A DNA stretch of 64,000 bases, taken from contig NZ_CP118108.1 of assembly GCF_028747985.1 (NCBI RefSeq), forward strand, positions 2,795,501 through 2,859,500, in the 5' to 3' direction. Shown in pieces: positions 44,713 through 52,930 of this stretch. The position numbers and the translations under genes were made by a program. Below the pieces are notes generated by a model. It worked only from the letters and a program-made list of their open reading frames with translations, did not search any database and was not told the DNA's origin. This stretch comes from Paenibacillus urinalis (GTDB lineage Bacteria > Bacillota > Bacilli > Paenibacillales > Paenibacillaceae). Positions within the stretch are counted from its first letter, which is position 1. Every line of letters starts with the position of its first letter.

Positions 44713-44771
44713 ATCTTAATTATATACATGGCTATAATTCAGGTTATAATAGAGTTGAGGGGGAATATATT

Positions 44772-45443
44772 CTGAACAACCATGTAAATAAGCCGGATAA
44801 GAAGTATCAAAATCGAGCTAAGTATATAACGAAGTTGCTCCCTTATTTGCGTAAGCATGGGCTTCAATCCGTTCGAATGGATGAAATAGCTAAATTAATG
44901 GAAATAAGCCGAGCAACTTTATATAAGTATTTTTCTACAAAAGAAGAGATTATCGGGTTCATAGTTAATGGTTTTATAGAATACATGAATGATTTAACAT
45001 TTAATTCGATGGATTCAGAACAAAGTTACGGTGCTCGGTTTCAGCAAATGTTTGAACAATCTGTCTCTCTAATCGTATACTTCTCGGATGTCTTCATTAA
45101 AGAACTCGAAACTAGTTACCCAGATTGTTACGGTCGATTTGAGGGTGCTGTAAAGCAGCGTGAAGATAAAATATTAGCTTTTTACAAGGAAGGAATTCAA
45201 AAAGGGATTTTTAATGATTTGAATGGTAAACTTTTAATTATGCAGGATGAAATTTTGAGAGGAATGTTAGATATTAAATATCTAATGTTAAACCAACTAA
45301 CTGTTCAACAAATTCTAAACGATTATTATCAGTTGAAGAAAATTCAACTGTTTAAAACTCATAAACTTTCATTAGTTGATGATGCCGCAATGATACCGAG
45401 AATTGAGCATCTAACTCAGAAAATTACCAAAAATCTTTTTTAA
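44772..45443 (+). CDS. TetR-family regulator with probable CTG start
   Basis: The regulator domain begins KYITKLLPYLRKHGLQSVRM, with its helix-turn-helix through EIAKLMEISRATLYKYFSTK and an all-helical ligand domain. The only in-frame ATG upstream (44616) touches the divergent gene's start and would add 52 foreign-looking residues. GAGGGGG at 44757-44763 stands eight bases before an in-frame CTG (44772), giving 223 residues. An ATT directly before it is the alternative. It probably represses the divergent aldo/keto reductase. Confidence 0.78.
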   Translation: MNNHVNKPDKKYQNRAKYITKLLPYLRKHGLQSVRMDEIAKLMEISRATLYKYFSTKEEIIGFIVNGFIEYMNDLTFNSMDSEQSYGARFQQMFEQSVSLIVYFSDVFIKELETSYPDCYGRFEGAVKQREDKILAFYKEGIQKGIFNDLNGKLLIMQDEILRGMLDIKYLMLNQLTVQQILNDYYQLKKIQLFKTHKLSLVDDAAMIPRIEHLTQKITKNLF

Positions 45444-45539
45444 TGATAAAAAAGGTCAAACCAATCAGTTATAAACCTAATCGGCAATGGGTACAAGTTC
45501 TTCTCCTTGGTTTAAGACAAGAGCTTGTACCGACACATT

Positions 45540-45559
45540 AAAAAAGCAGTAATACCTGC
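45540..45559 (-). terminator. Short terminator after the GNAT gene
   Basis: On the minus strand GCAG and CTGC pair around GTATTA, followed by six T, just past the GNAT stop. Upstream of it, GGTACAAG and CTTGTACC (45489-45530) form a wider inverted repeat like sequence near 19930. Confidence 0.5.
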
Positions 45560-45572
45560 CGAGTAAACGTAG

Positions 45573-46073
45573 TTAACGTAAGTTTGGTTGTTTGATGTTT
45601 TTACTTAAATATTGCACATCAAAGGGTAAGAATGGATATCTTTTTTTCTCATTACACTGATATCCATTTTGCTCATAGTATTTTTGTAATCTATCAAAAC
45701 TCGCAACAATCGATAAATTGATAACCTTACATCCACTATTGAATAGTTCCGTTTCTGTCTTCTCCAATAAGCGTTTACCATAATCATTCCCGCGGAATCT
45801 TGGAAGAATAGCTAGTCTTTCAATATATCCGACTTCATCCACCATATACGAACCAATTGTTCCCATAGGCTCAGTATCTATAAATAAAATTTTCACATGC
45901 GTGTTAGCAATTCTATTTCTAGCCATTTCTTCAGTCTCGAATGCAACATAATCTGGGTAATCTGACTCGGATATGTTTAATAACTCAGCTTGTCGCTTAA
46001 AGGACTCTTGTATTAATAATGATATTATTTTGCCATCTTCAAATTTAGCTTTTACAATTTCTAATCTCCCCAT
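45573..46073 (-). CDS. GNAT family N-acetyltransferase
   Basis: This 166-residue acetyltransferase has the acetyl-CoA binding motif in LAILPRFRGNDYGKRLLEK (about 90-108), followed by VINLSIVASFDRLQKYYEQN and GYQCNEKKRYPF. The N-terminus resembles PhnO/ArgA-like GNATs. TAGGAGA precedes the ATG. The acceptor is unknown. It stands alone with a short terminator. Confidence 0.87.
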   Translation of the reverse strand: MGRLEIVKAKFEDGKIISLLIQESFKRQAELLNISESDYPDYVAFETEEMARNRIANTHVKILFIDTEPMGTIGSYMVDEVGYIERLAILPRFRGNDYGKRLLEKTETELFNSGCKVINLSIVASFDRLQKYYEQNGYQCNEKKRYPFLPFDVQYLSKNIKQPNLR

Positions 46074-46162
46074 CGCTTTTATCTCCTATTATTCTGAATG
46101 TAAGAAAATAACGATTTAACAAATTCACAATTAATGATTGGTTAATGAATAAATAGATCGTG

Positions 46163-46618
46163 CTAGAGCCTCACGAACGTGATGTAATCGACTTGGACAG
46201 GCTCAGCCGATTCAATCCGAAGTGCCCGGTTGATCTGTCCCCGGTGATATTGCCCGTGCAAGAGAACCTGTAACAATATGTCCCGGACAGACGATCTGAA
46301 TGGAATTCCCGCCTGGTTCGTATAGTTGATTATCTCGTCCAGCTCCGATTCCTCAAGATCTTCGATATAGACACGATATTGCTCGGCATTTTCTTTGAAC
46401 ATTGTCCGGATTGCTGTAAGGTCTTCCTCTTCTTCCCATAACGAATACTGCGTACTGCCCTTTCCCTGTAATCGGGACAGCCAGACTTGCTCTGCGACCG
46501 CAACGTGACGAACCAGCTTCAGAAGGTCCTTTTCCTTCATCTCACTCTCCTCGAGCGCGTCCATTATTTGCTCATCTGCCCAGTACAGGTGATCCATCAT
46601 GCACTTGATCGTCTTCAT
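46163..46618 (-). CDS. DinB family protein
   Basis: This 151-residue four-helix-bundle protein is of the DinB/DUF664 group. Metal ligands are likely His in MMDHLYWADE or LVRHVAVAEQVWLSRL and the pair in LLQVLLHGQYHRGQINRAL. This is the second DinB-like protein of the window and is only distantly like the one at 1581. It may form an operon with the upstream flavoprotein gene (30-base gap). Confidence 0.85.
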   Translation of the reverse strand: MKTIKCMMDHLYWADEQIMDALEESEMKEKDLLKLVRHVAVAEQVWLSRLQGKGSTQYSLWEEEEDLTAIRTMFKENAEQYRVYIEDLEESELDEIINYTNQAGIPFRSSVRDILLQVLLHGQYHRGQINRALRIESAEPVQVDYITFVRL

Positions 46619-46648
46619 TCCAGTCTCCCCCTTTGCTATAATTCAAGC

Positions 46649-47272
46649 CTACTCTACAGATTCAGGTCCGAATACCGGTGCTAATTTTGATGCAGATCGT
46701 TGCTCGCCTAGACCGAAATATTCGCAGAAATTCATAATCATTGGATTCCATTTTGAAGGATCGACATAATTTGAGTTCGCATTCATTAGAAGCGAATCTT
46801 CGATATGAACTTTTTCAATATGCACTTCAATGGCGACAAGGGAACTAGGCTGCTCGAATGGATGTATCTTCACAAATTTGGCCTCCAGATGGACAGGGCA
46901 TTCTTTCACACGTGGTGCTGAGACAAGTTGTGACGGAAGCGAGGTTAACTCTGCGACACCGAATTTATCCGCTTCATACGTATAGCCCCTCAATGCTTTG
47001 GATTCGGGTACTGGAGTACGACCTGTTAATAGGGTGAGCCGATCAATCGAAGGAATCAAGTCAATGGAAGGGAGATTAAGTACACATTCGTGCTCACGGA
47101 TCAAATTCTGAACGGTTTGAGACTTGCTGCTCATACCGAGCATACACGATTGATTGAGCCACCAGGCAGAGGACATCGGAGCAAGATTGGGCGTTCCGTC
47201 TTCATTCATCGTACTTATAAGCACGACTGAGGTGCCAAAGTAAAGAATTTTGGGTTCAATTACCGTATGCAT
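46649..47272 (-). CDS. Flavin reductase-like split-barrel protein
   Basis: This 207-residue protein has the FMN-binding split-barrel fold. Recognisable elements are VVLISTMNEDGTPNLAPMSS (FMN site), WWLNQSCMLGMSSKSQTVQN and LVSAPRVKECPVHLEAKFVK. Members reduce flavins or act as small flavoenzymes. AAAGGAG precedes the ATG. A DinB protein gene follows 30 bases later. The substrate is unknown. Confidence 0.85.
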   Translation of the reverse strand: MHTVIEPKILYFGTSVVLISTMNEDGTPNLAPMSSAWWLNQSCMLGMSSKSQTVQNLIREHECVLNLPSIDLIPSIDRLTLLTGRTPVPESKALRGYTYEADKFGVAELTSLPSQLVSAPRVKECPVHLEAKFVKIHPFEQPSSLVAIEVHIEKVHIEDSLLMNANSNYVDPSKWNPMIMNFCEYFGLGEQRSASKLAPVFGPESVE

Positions 47273-47457
47273 AACAAGCTCACATCTCCTTTAAGATCTA
47301 TTTTTTATTAATTTATCACACACCTTTAACGGGACATAGGAATACGGAGTAAGACAGCAAGATTTAGACATTGTATCCGGTCCATTAGTTGGATAATATC
47401 TTATCGGCGGAGCGATCAAGTTCTTGTTTCTTTTACATAATAGCTGAGTATCAGACT

Positions 47458-48015
47458 TTATCTCTTCGTTCTTCTTGCCGGCACTGGTTCGTCCTTCACA
47501 ACACGGTACTCGATAATATTGCCGTACCGATCGGTTTCAATTTCGCAGCAGCTGGTCATCATCGCCTTGATCATCTCACGGCCCCGCTGAACTCTTGATT
47601 TAGTCCCGGAATATGAGAGTTCTAGAAACTCACTAAGCTCTTTTTGAGGCATTCCCTTTAAGTCAGCTAACTCGACTGCTTCTCGGTATTTGTCAGGCAT
47701 CTTCTGTAAGATGGACTTCATTCCCTCTATCGCCTCCCGGGCGCTATAGCAGGCTTCATCCTTTTCCGGCTCTGCCATGTCCGTCAGCTCCTCGGTCCTT
47801 CTATGCCTGCGGTAATAGTCCGCGATTCGGTTACGAGTGATCTGATAAATCCAAGCGCGACATTTTTCTTCGTCCTTAAGCTGCGCTAAGCCTTGAGAAG
47901 CCATGATGAATACGTCCTGTACGATGTCTTCAGCATCGTTATGCTCACGAATCCTCTTATGAACAAAGTGACGTATTTGCTCATGATAATCCATCCACAA
48001 TGTCTCCAGCTCCAT
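47458..48015 (-). CDS. sigZ: ECF sigma factor, SigZ-like
   Basis: This 185-residue ECF sigma factor starts at ATG 48015 behind TGGAGGAA; the longer frame adds ten residues without support. Region 2 is LWMDYHEQIRHFVHKRIRE, DAEDIVQDVFIMA and KCRAWIYQITRNRIADYYRR. Region 4 is MPDKYREAVELADLKGMPQK and YSGTKSRVQRGREMIKAMM. A Cys pair and the tail EIETDRYGNIIEYRV are typical of SigZ proteins. No anti-sigma gene is next to it, as for SigZ in Bacillus. Confidence 0.83.
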   Translation of the reverse strand: MELETLWMDYHEQIRHFVHKRIREHNDAEDIVQDVFIMASQGLAQLKDEEKCRAWIYQITRNRIADYYRRHRRTEELTDMAEPEKDEACYSAREAIEGMKSILQKMPDKYREAVELADLKGMPQKELSEFLELSYSGTKSRVQRGREMIKAMMTSCCEIETDRYGNIIEYRVVKDEPVPARRTKR

Positions 48016-48123
48016 AATTATTCCTCCAAAAAAAAAATCTCGCATAACTGCGTCTTTTTACGATGTTCTGCGACATCATTAGTGTATTTCAATTATTTAG
48101 ACATGAAAAGGAGAGAAAACACA

Positions 48124-48780
48124 ATGAACAAAAGAATTAATGCCCTTCTAATTGGTGATAACGGTGTGGATGTTTGGCATCCATTAGAGCCGGCTCGTCA
48201 GCAGCTTGTGCAGATCATCGGTGAATCCACTAATCTAACCGTTACGGAAGATTATGATTCCTTGAAGGAGCTGTCGAGAGATGAATTTGACGTCGTTATT
48301 TCCTATACGGACTGCTGGCTGAGGGATTTGACAACCGAACAAACCGCAGGGTTAATCACCTTCGTTGCAGGAGGGGGAGGCATACTGGTAATTCATAACG
48401 GGATCTCCCTTCAGCGGAGCTCTGAATTAGCACAGATGATAGGGGCGAAATTCATTACACATCCACCTTATCAGATTTTGAGCTACCACGGCATAGAACC
48501 GACACATCCTTTGCTTGAAGGAGTACCAGATTTTGTTATGGGGGAGGAGCCTTACGTCGTTGAGTTCGACCCCTTTGCTCCTGTGAAGGTATTTCTGGAA
48601 TACGAATATCAAGGCCGTCGATACCCCGCTGCGTGGGAGAATGGTTTTGGATTGGGCAAAATCATCTACCTGCAGCCAGGTCATGACGCTCGCTCATTCG
48701 AGCCAGAGCCCTTCCGGCAATTGATCCGCAACAGTGTTGTGTATGCAGCAGGATGCCGGCCGGTTACGACGGCTACTTAA
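48124..48780 (+). CDS. ThuA-like domain protein (glutamine amidotransferase-like fold)
   Basis: This 218-residue protein is of the ThuA-like group (trehalose utilisation family), a class-I glutamine amidotransferase-like fold lacking the usual catalytic triad. Key stretches are DVVISYTDCWLRDLTTEQTA, AGGGGILVIHNG and the late WENGFGLGKIIYLQPGHDA. AAGGAGAG sits 8 bases before ATG 48124; the open frame upstream overlaps divergent sigZ and is not coding. It may be a SigZ-linked gene. Function is uncertain. Confidence 0.82.
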   Translation: MNKRINALLIGDNGVDVWHPLEPARQQLVQIIGESTNLTVTEDYDSLKELSRDEFDVVISYTDCWLRDLTTEQTAGLITFVAGGGGILVIHNGISLQRSSELAQMIGAKFITHPPYQILSYHGIEPTHPLLEGVPDFVMGEEPYVVEFDPFAPVKVFLEYEYQGRRYPAAWENGFGLGKIIYLQPGHDARSFEPEPFRQLIRNSVVYAAGCRPVTTAT

Positions 48781-48824
48781 TGGCTTAGAACCTTGTTCTC
48801 ATTTGATGTTCGTCATATTCATAC

Positions 48825-48863
48825 ACAAAAGGCAGTTGTCCTAGCTGCGCTGCCTTTTGTATT
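48825..48863 (+). terminator. Terminator after the ThuA-like gene
   Basis: ACAAAAGGCA and TGCCTTTTGT form a perfect 10-base stem about 45 bases past the stop, followed by ATTATTATCTT. The A/T-rich base of the stem supplies part of the T-run. Confidence 0.7.
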
Positions 48864-48953
48864 ATTATCTTAAAACGAGGCTATCGTAAGTAAGTGCATC
48901 CACCTGTTTGCTTAAAGATATGGAACGGATATATATTCGCTTCCCTATGTTAT

Positions 48954-49104
48954 TCAATCGTTTTCCGGTTGTTTCGTAAATTCGATATGCGTGAAGCCCC
49001 ATTTGCACATATCGTTTAACACCGAGCTTAGAGTTTTGCCATGATCGGATAACGAGTACTCAACCTTCGAGCTATCTGCTATATCCCATACAATTAACAT
49101 AACT
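48954..49104 (-). pseudogene. HxlR-family regulator, C-terminal remnant
   Basis: The minus strand reads SSKVEYSLSDHGKTLSSVLN, then MCKWGFTHIEFTKQPEND and a stop, the C-terminal wing of an HxlR regulator. Nothing of the helix-turn-helix precedes it, and the frame quickly loses similarity. It is the second HxlR remnant of the window. Confidence 0.7.
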
Positions 49105-49126
49105 TTGTATCTCACAATAAATAAAA

Positions 49127-49172
49127 CCTCCAAAATTAGCTATTCATTCTAGTAGCTTTTTTAGGAGGTTCT
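49127..49172 (-). terminator. Hairpin after the WYL regulator remnant
   Basis: AACCTCC-(T)AAAAAAGCTA pairs with TAGCTAATTTTGGAGGTT on the minus strand, followed by TTATTT. It lies just after the WYL reading and is a likely terminator. Confidence 0.6.
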
Positions 49173-49178
49173 TCATTC

Positions 49179-49980
49179 TCATCGCTCATAGAGCTGAGCC
49201 ATCATCTGAATTTGATGCTGTATGTTCGAAATTAATCCCGGGGGCTCCAGCACTTTTACCATATATCCGTAGCTTAAAATTTTCTGAATCGCTCGTTTCA
49301 TTGATGAAAAATAGGTGGTTAATGACAAGGTTCCATCAAGATTTACAATCATTTGGTCGAAGCCGAATTCATCACGCACCCGGGTTTTTATCTCGGGTTG
49401 GAAAATGAGTACCATCTGCAATTTTTTGAAATCGACTCTGTTCATAAACTGCTCTTCAACATCTTGCAGCGTGAAGTCTCGTCTCACTAAATGTTCTGTT
49501 AAGATCTTCAGGTCTCCTATACGGGACAGTCGAAATACGCGGATGTCCATTCGAGTCAGGCAATAGCCGTACGAATACCAAGTATATCCCTTGAGAAAAA
49601 GACCCATCCAAGTATGCGAATGAAACATATTGACGATCTTTGATCGCCTGATGTATAGGGCCCATGTGCGCTTTATCGTTTGGTACCGGCTTGAAATCGA
49701 GATCCACATAATGTTTTTTGCCCAGGCATTAACGCACTGATTCTTTCAATTAATCGATCGATTTCCAAATGATCCGTCGCGGAACGCACTCCGCGTAAGG
49801 CGGAGCAGATTGCTGAGAAATCTTCCAAAGATAATACCTGCTTTTCCAATCGGTAGCCCTGCATAATCTCATACCCGCCCTCCGATCCGGCGAAAGACAC
49901 AATTGGGATACCCGCTTGATTAATTGCATCCATGTCACGATAGATCGTTCGCAGGGAAACCTCACGGCTATAAGGGATCT
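49179..49980 (-). pseudogene. DeoR/YafY-type WYL-domain regulator, multiply frameshifted
   Basis: Three overlapping minus-strand frames spell one regulator: SLRTIYRDMDAINQAGIPIV (wing of the N-terminal helix-turn-helix), LEIDRLIERISALMPGQK, then DLDFKPVPNDKAHMGPIHQA in the next frame, then the WYL-like core WYSYGYCLTRMDIRVFRLSR in a third. Breaks fall at an A-run near 49706 and a G-run near 49590, and the first 40 or so residues with the start are missing. This is a true pseudogene even if the homopolymer shifts were errors. Confidence 0.82.
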
Positions 49981-50041
49981 AATCAGAGGAGCAATTTCAA
50001 TCCGTTACCAAAAAGAAGTCGTTTCCACCGCTAGCACGATT

Positions 50042-50908
50042 TTAATACGATCGTGATCTTAAGCTCTGTGCAAATCCGGATCTCCATGTCGGGTATTTAG
50101 GAACCCAGCCATATTCATTTATCGCTTTGGTATTCGATGCCCCGCGCGCGCCCCTGTCGATTTTCGCTTGATATTCCGGGGAAGGGGCTTGCAGAGCATC
50201 AGCATAAACTGGCAGCCACTGTATTCCAGCAGCAGGCTCATTATCCACGATATTTACCGGGCCGCTAGGCCATTCTAATGCCAGCATAGCTGCATTTGCC
50301 GCATCCTCCACATGCAGGAAGGAAGTAATTCCGTCGGTTGCAGGGACCTGCCTTTGCAGCGCTTTTTCTGCCATAACTCCCTTTTTGTCGTACCAGGTTC
50401 CAGGTCCATAGAGCATTCCATACCGGAGAATTACGTGGCTCTGCACTTCAGCTACGGCCTCTTCAAGTGCAACAATACCATCAATAGTTGATTTCCGCGG
50501 CAAAGGTGCCTGAACATCCAAGGGAACCTCTTCCGAAGCAGGATGATCACCTGGCTCATAAGCCCAAGAGATGCTTTGTGCAATGAATCGGCTAACATTT
50601 GCGGCCTTGGCTGCCTCCACCAAATTTCTGGTCCCTTCTATTCGTATCCTGGCATTCTCCTCGAGATCCCAATTGCTAAGCGAAGTAAGCTGATGAATGA
50701 CAACATCGGGACGTTCTTCCACGATAACAGCTAGAATATCATTCCGTTCATATGCATCGACAATGACCGCTTTTGCCCCCATTGCTTGAATGAATGGCTT
50801 GCGCTCCGGTCTATGGGTCATTCCAATGACTTCATGTCCAGCCTGCAATAATCTGGGTAGAAGCAACCGTCCAATTACACCTGCAGCTCCAGCTACAAAT
50901 ATTTTCAT
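50042..50908 (-). CDS. NAD-dependent epimerase/dehydratase family protein
   Basis: This 288-residue extended SDR has the cofactor motif VAGAAGVIGRLLLPRLLQAG at residues 4-23, VDAYERNDILAVI, VIHQLTSLSNW and the substrate-region Tyr/Lys area around HVILRYGMLYGPG. The classic YxxxK is not obvious, so it may be a reductase of unusual mechanism. Its ATG overlaps the leuA stop by four bases, so it is co-translated with leuA and under the Leu T-box. That pairing is unusual; its role in leucine supply is unknown. Confidence 0.85.
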   Translation of the reverse strand: MKIFVAGAAGVIGRLLLPRLLQAGHEVIGMTHRPERKPFIQAMGAKAVIVDAYERNDILAVIVEERPDVVIHQLTSLSNWDLEENARIRIEGTRNLVEAAKAANVSRFIAQSISWAYEPGDHPASEEVPLDVQAPLPRKSTIDGIVALEEAVAEVQSHVILRYGMLYGPGTWYDKKGVMAEKALQRQVPATDGITSFLHVEDAANAAMLALEWPSGPVNIVDNEPAAGIQWLPVYADALQAPSPEYQAKIDRGARGASNTKAINEYGWVPKYPTWRSGFAQSLRSRSY

Positions 50909-52470
50909 AACATGACCTCACCGCTCGCGGAATCCTCTTGAGCGTATACCGTATCCAGCAGCGCAGCGTTTATTCCGTTCAAGAACGCCTGAGCGCTGGC
51001 TTTGATAATATCAGTATCCATCGCGCGGCCGGCATAGGTCTTGCCGACATATTCAAGCTGAATGTTGACCCGTCCAACCGCTTCGGTGCCTCTAGAGATG
51101 CTGTTGATCTTATAGTGCTTCAAGCTGACGTCCAGCTCTGCCAGTGCTTTTATCCCGCGAAACAAAGCGTCGATGGGACCATCGCCGACGGCGCTGCCCC
51201 TCAGTACCGAATCGCCTTTGCGCAGCGTGAATGCTGCGGTTGGACACTCATCGTTTGTTACGACTTGGAACGATAGCAGTTCAAAGAGCTGCCGGCTGCT
51301 TGCCGATTGCTCTCGATGCTCCGATACCAAATAGAACAGATCATGATCATATACTTCCTTCTTGGCGTCAGCCAATTCAAGAAAACGCTGAAACAGCTGC
51401 TCCAGCTCCTCGCCTTCACCGGGATCGAAGCCCAGCTGCTGCACCGCATGCTTGAATGCATGGCGGCCTGATCGAGCCGTTAATATCAACTCCATACTAT
51501 CTGCCCCCACTTCTTCCGGCGACATGATCTCATATACCTGTTTATCCTTCAGCAAGCCATCCTGATGAATACCCGAGGAATGTGCGAAAGCATTCTCCCC
51601 GGTGATAGCCTTGTTTACTTGGACATCCAGTCCCGTCAAATAAGTCAACAGCCTCGACGTTCGCAGCAGCTCGGTGGTTTGGATGTTCGTGCCGCATTGG
51701 TAACGCGCTTCTCTAACCTTGAGTGCCATGACAACTTCTTCAAGCGAAGTATTGCCCGCCCGTTCGCCCAAGCCGTTGATCGTGCATTCGATTTTTCCTG
51801 CACCGTTCTTGATTGCACTTAGTGTATTGGCAGTTGCTAATCCCAAGTCATTATGGCAATGCACACTAAGTAAGACCTCAGGATTCAGATTCATAAGCCG
51901 CTCGTTCAGCTTGCGGATCAACTCGCCGAATTCATCCGGTTCCGCATATCCGACCGTATCCGGCACGTTAATGATCGTTGCTCCTGCCTTCACGACCGAT
52001 TCGATCATCGTCCACAAATATTCATAATCCGCTCTCGATGCGTCTTCGGTTGAATACTGTACCTGCGGCAGCAAGGTTTTGGCATAACGAACTGCGTCTA
52101 CACCCATCTGCAGGACGGCTTCCTTGGAGCGGTTGAATTTCTTCTCCACATGAATATTCGAGGATCCCAGCACGATATGAATGAGCGGCTGCTGCGCGAT
52201 GCGGATGCTCTCGTAGACGGCATCGATATCACTTTTTACTGCCCTGCCAAGTGCCGTGACCGACACGCTATCTCCCACCGTACGGGCAATTTCCCTCACC
52301 GCTTGAAAATCCCCTTGGGAAGATGCCGGAAATCCGGCTTCGATAATATCGACCTTCAGGCGCTTTAGCTGCTGTGCAAATTCAACCTTTTGCTGCATGT
52401 TCAATTTGGCCCCTGGCACTTGCTCACCGTCACGTAAAGTGGTGTCTAATACAATAATGTTACGCTTCAT
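50905..52470 (-). CDS. leuA: 2-isopropylmalate synthase
   Basis: This 521-residue enzyme condenses acetyl-CoA with 2-oxoisovalerate in the first step of leucine synthesis. The TIM barrel begins LDTTLRDGEQVPGAKL, has SVHCHNDLGLATANTLSAI for metal binding and INGLGERAGNTSLEEVVMAL. The C-terminal LeuA allosteric domain (about 390-505) is present with VVTNDECPTAAFTLRKGD and INSISRGTEAVGRVNIQLEY, so leucine feedback is expected. AAGAGGAGG lies 9 bases before the ATG. A Leu T-box controls it. The rest of leuBCD is not in the window. Confidence 0.95.
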   Translation of the reverse strand: MKRNIIVLDTTLRDGEQVPGAKLNMQQKVEFAQQLKRLKVDIIEAGFPASSQGDFQAVREIARTVGDSVSVTALGRAVKSDIDAVYESIRIAQQPLIHIVLGSSNIHVEKKFNRSKEAVLQMGVDAVRYAKTLLPQVQYSTEDASRADYEYLWTMIESVVKAGATIINVPDTVGYAEPDEFGELIRKLNERLMNLNPEVLLSVHCHNDLGLATANTLSAIKNGAGKIECTINGLGERAGNTSLEEVVMALKVREARYQCGTNIQTTELLRTSRLLTYLTGLDVQVNKAITGENAFAHSSGIHQDGLLKDKQVYEIMSPEEVGADSMELILTARSGRHAFKHAVQQLGFDPGEGEELEQLFQRFLELADAKKEVYDHDLFYLVSEHREQSASSRQLFELLSFQVVTNDECPTAAFTLRKGDSVLRGSAVGDGPIDALFRGIKALAELDVSLKHYKINSISRGTEAVGRVNIQLEYVGKTYAGRAMDTDIIKASAQAFLNGINAALLDTVYAQEDSASGEVML

Positions 52471-52518
52471 CAGTTGAGCTCCTCCTCTTAATCTAATGGA
52501 ATATCTATATCAAGCGGG

Positions 52519-52545
52519 GTTGGCGAAACCCGGAATTTCGCCAAC
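52519..52545 (-). other. Second hairpin between T-box terminator and leuA
   Basis: GTTGGCGAAA and TTTCGCCAAC form a perfect 10-base stem with a 7-base loop directly after the T-box T-run. It may stabilise the read-through mRNA 5' end or form part of a processing site. Confidence 0.6.
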
Positions 52546-52830
52546 AAAAAAACCCCGTCTCTGCAATAGAGACGAGGTTGAACCCACGGTACCACTCTAA
52601 TTTCATTCCACTGGGGTGAAATGAACTCCTTCGATGGCCATCACCATCTATCCTTGTAACGGCGGAAACCCGGTTTCCCCTACATGTCAGGAAAACTGTT
52701 CATAGACGAGTTCAAAGCAATCGAACCTGCCGTTTCGCACCAACCAACGGCTCTCTGAAAGGTCTCATGGCTTCTACTAATTCTAATCAGCACATTTAAA
52801 TGATTTGAAATTATTGGTAATTATATCTAT
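52544..52830 (-). promoter_or_regulatory. T-box riboswitch, leucine specifier, upstream of leuA
   Basis: On the minus strand the leader shows Stem I elements (AGAGAGCCGTTGGTTGGTGC), a specifier-loop GAACTCGTC in which CTC (52710-52708) would pair with a Leu tRNA, the T-box sequence AGAGTGGTACCGTGGGTT near 52582-52600, and a terminator (ACCTCGTCTC and GAGACGGGGT) followed by seven T at 52544-52550. Uncharged tRNA-Leu should favour the antiterminator and so leuA expression. All canonical parts are present. Confidence 0.92.
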
Positions 52831-52930
52831 AGGAATAACCTTTGTCAATTGTCAGTCTTCGATCGCTTGATAAACCATGGTCCAGAAGTCGTGGATAAGC
52901 TAAGATTATTTTGCTTGTAATGTAATTATT

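Noticed and set aside
44616..44771. N-terminal 52-codon extension of the TetR frame
   Set aside because: It covers the divergent promoter and the operator-like repeat, and its sequence does not resemble a TetR N-terminus.
47893..48123. N-terminal extension of the ThuA-like frame
   Set aside because: It is antisense to the start of the sigma factor gene; a strong ribosome site marks ATG 48124.
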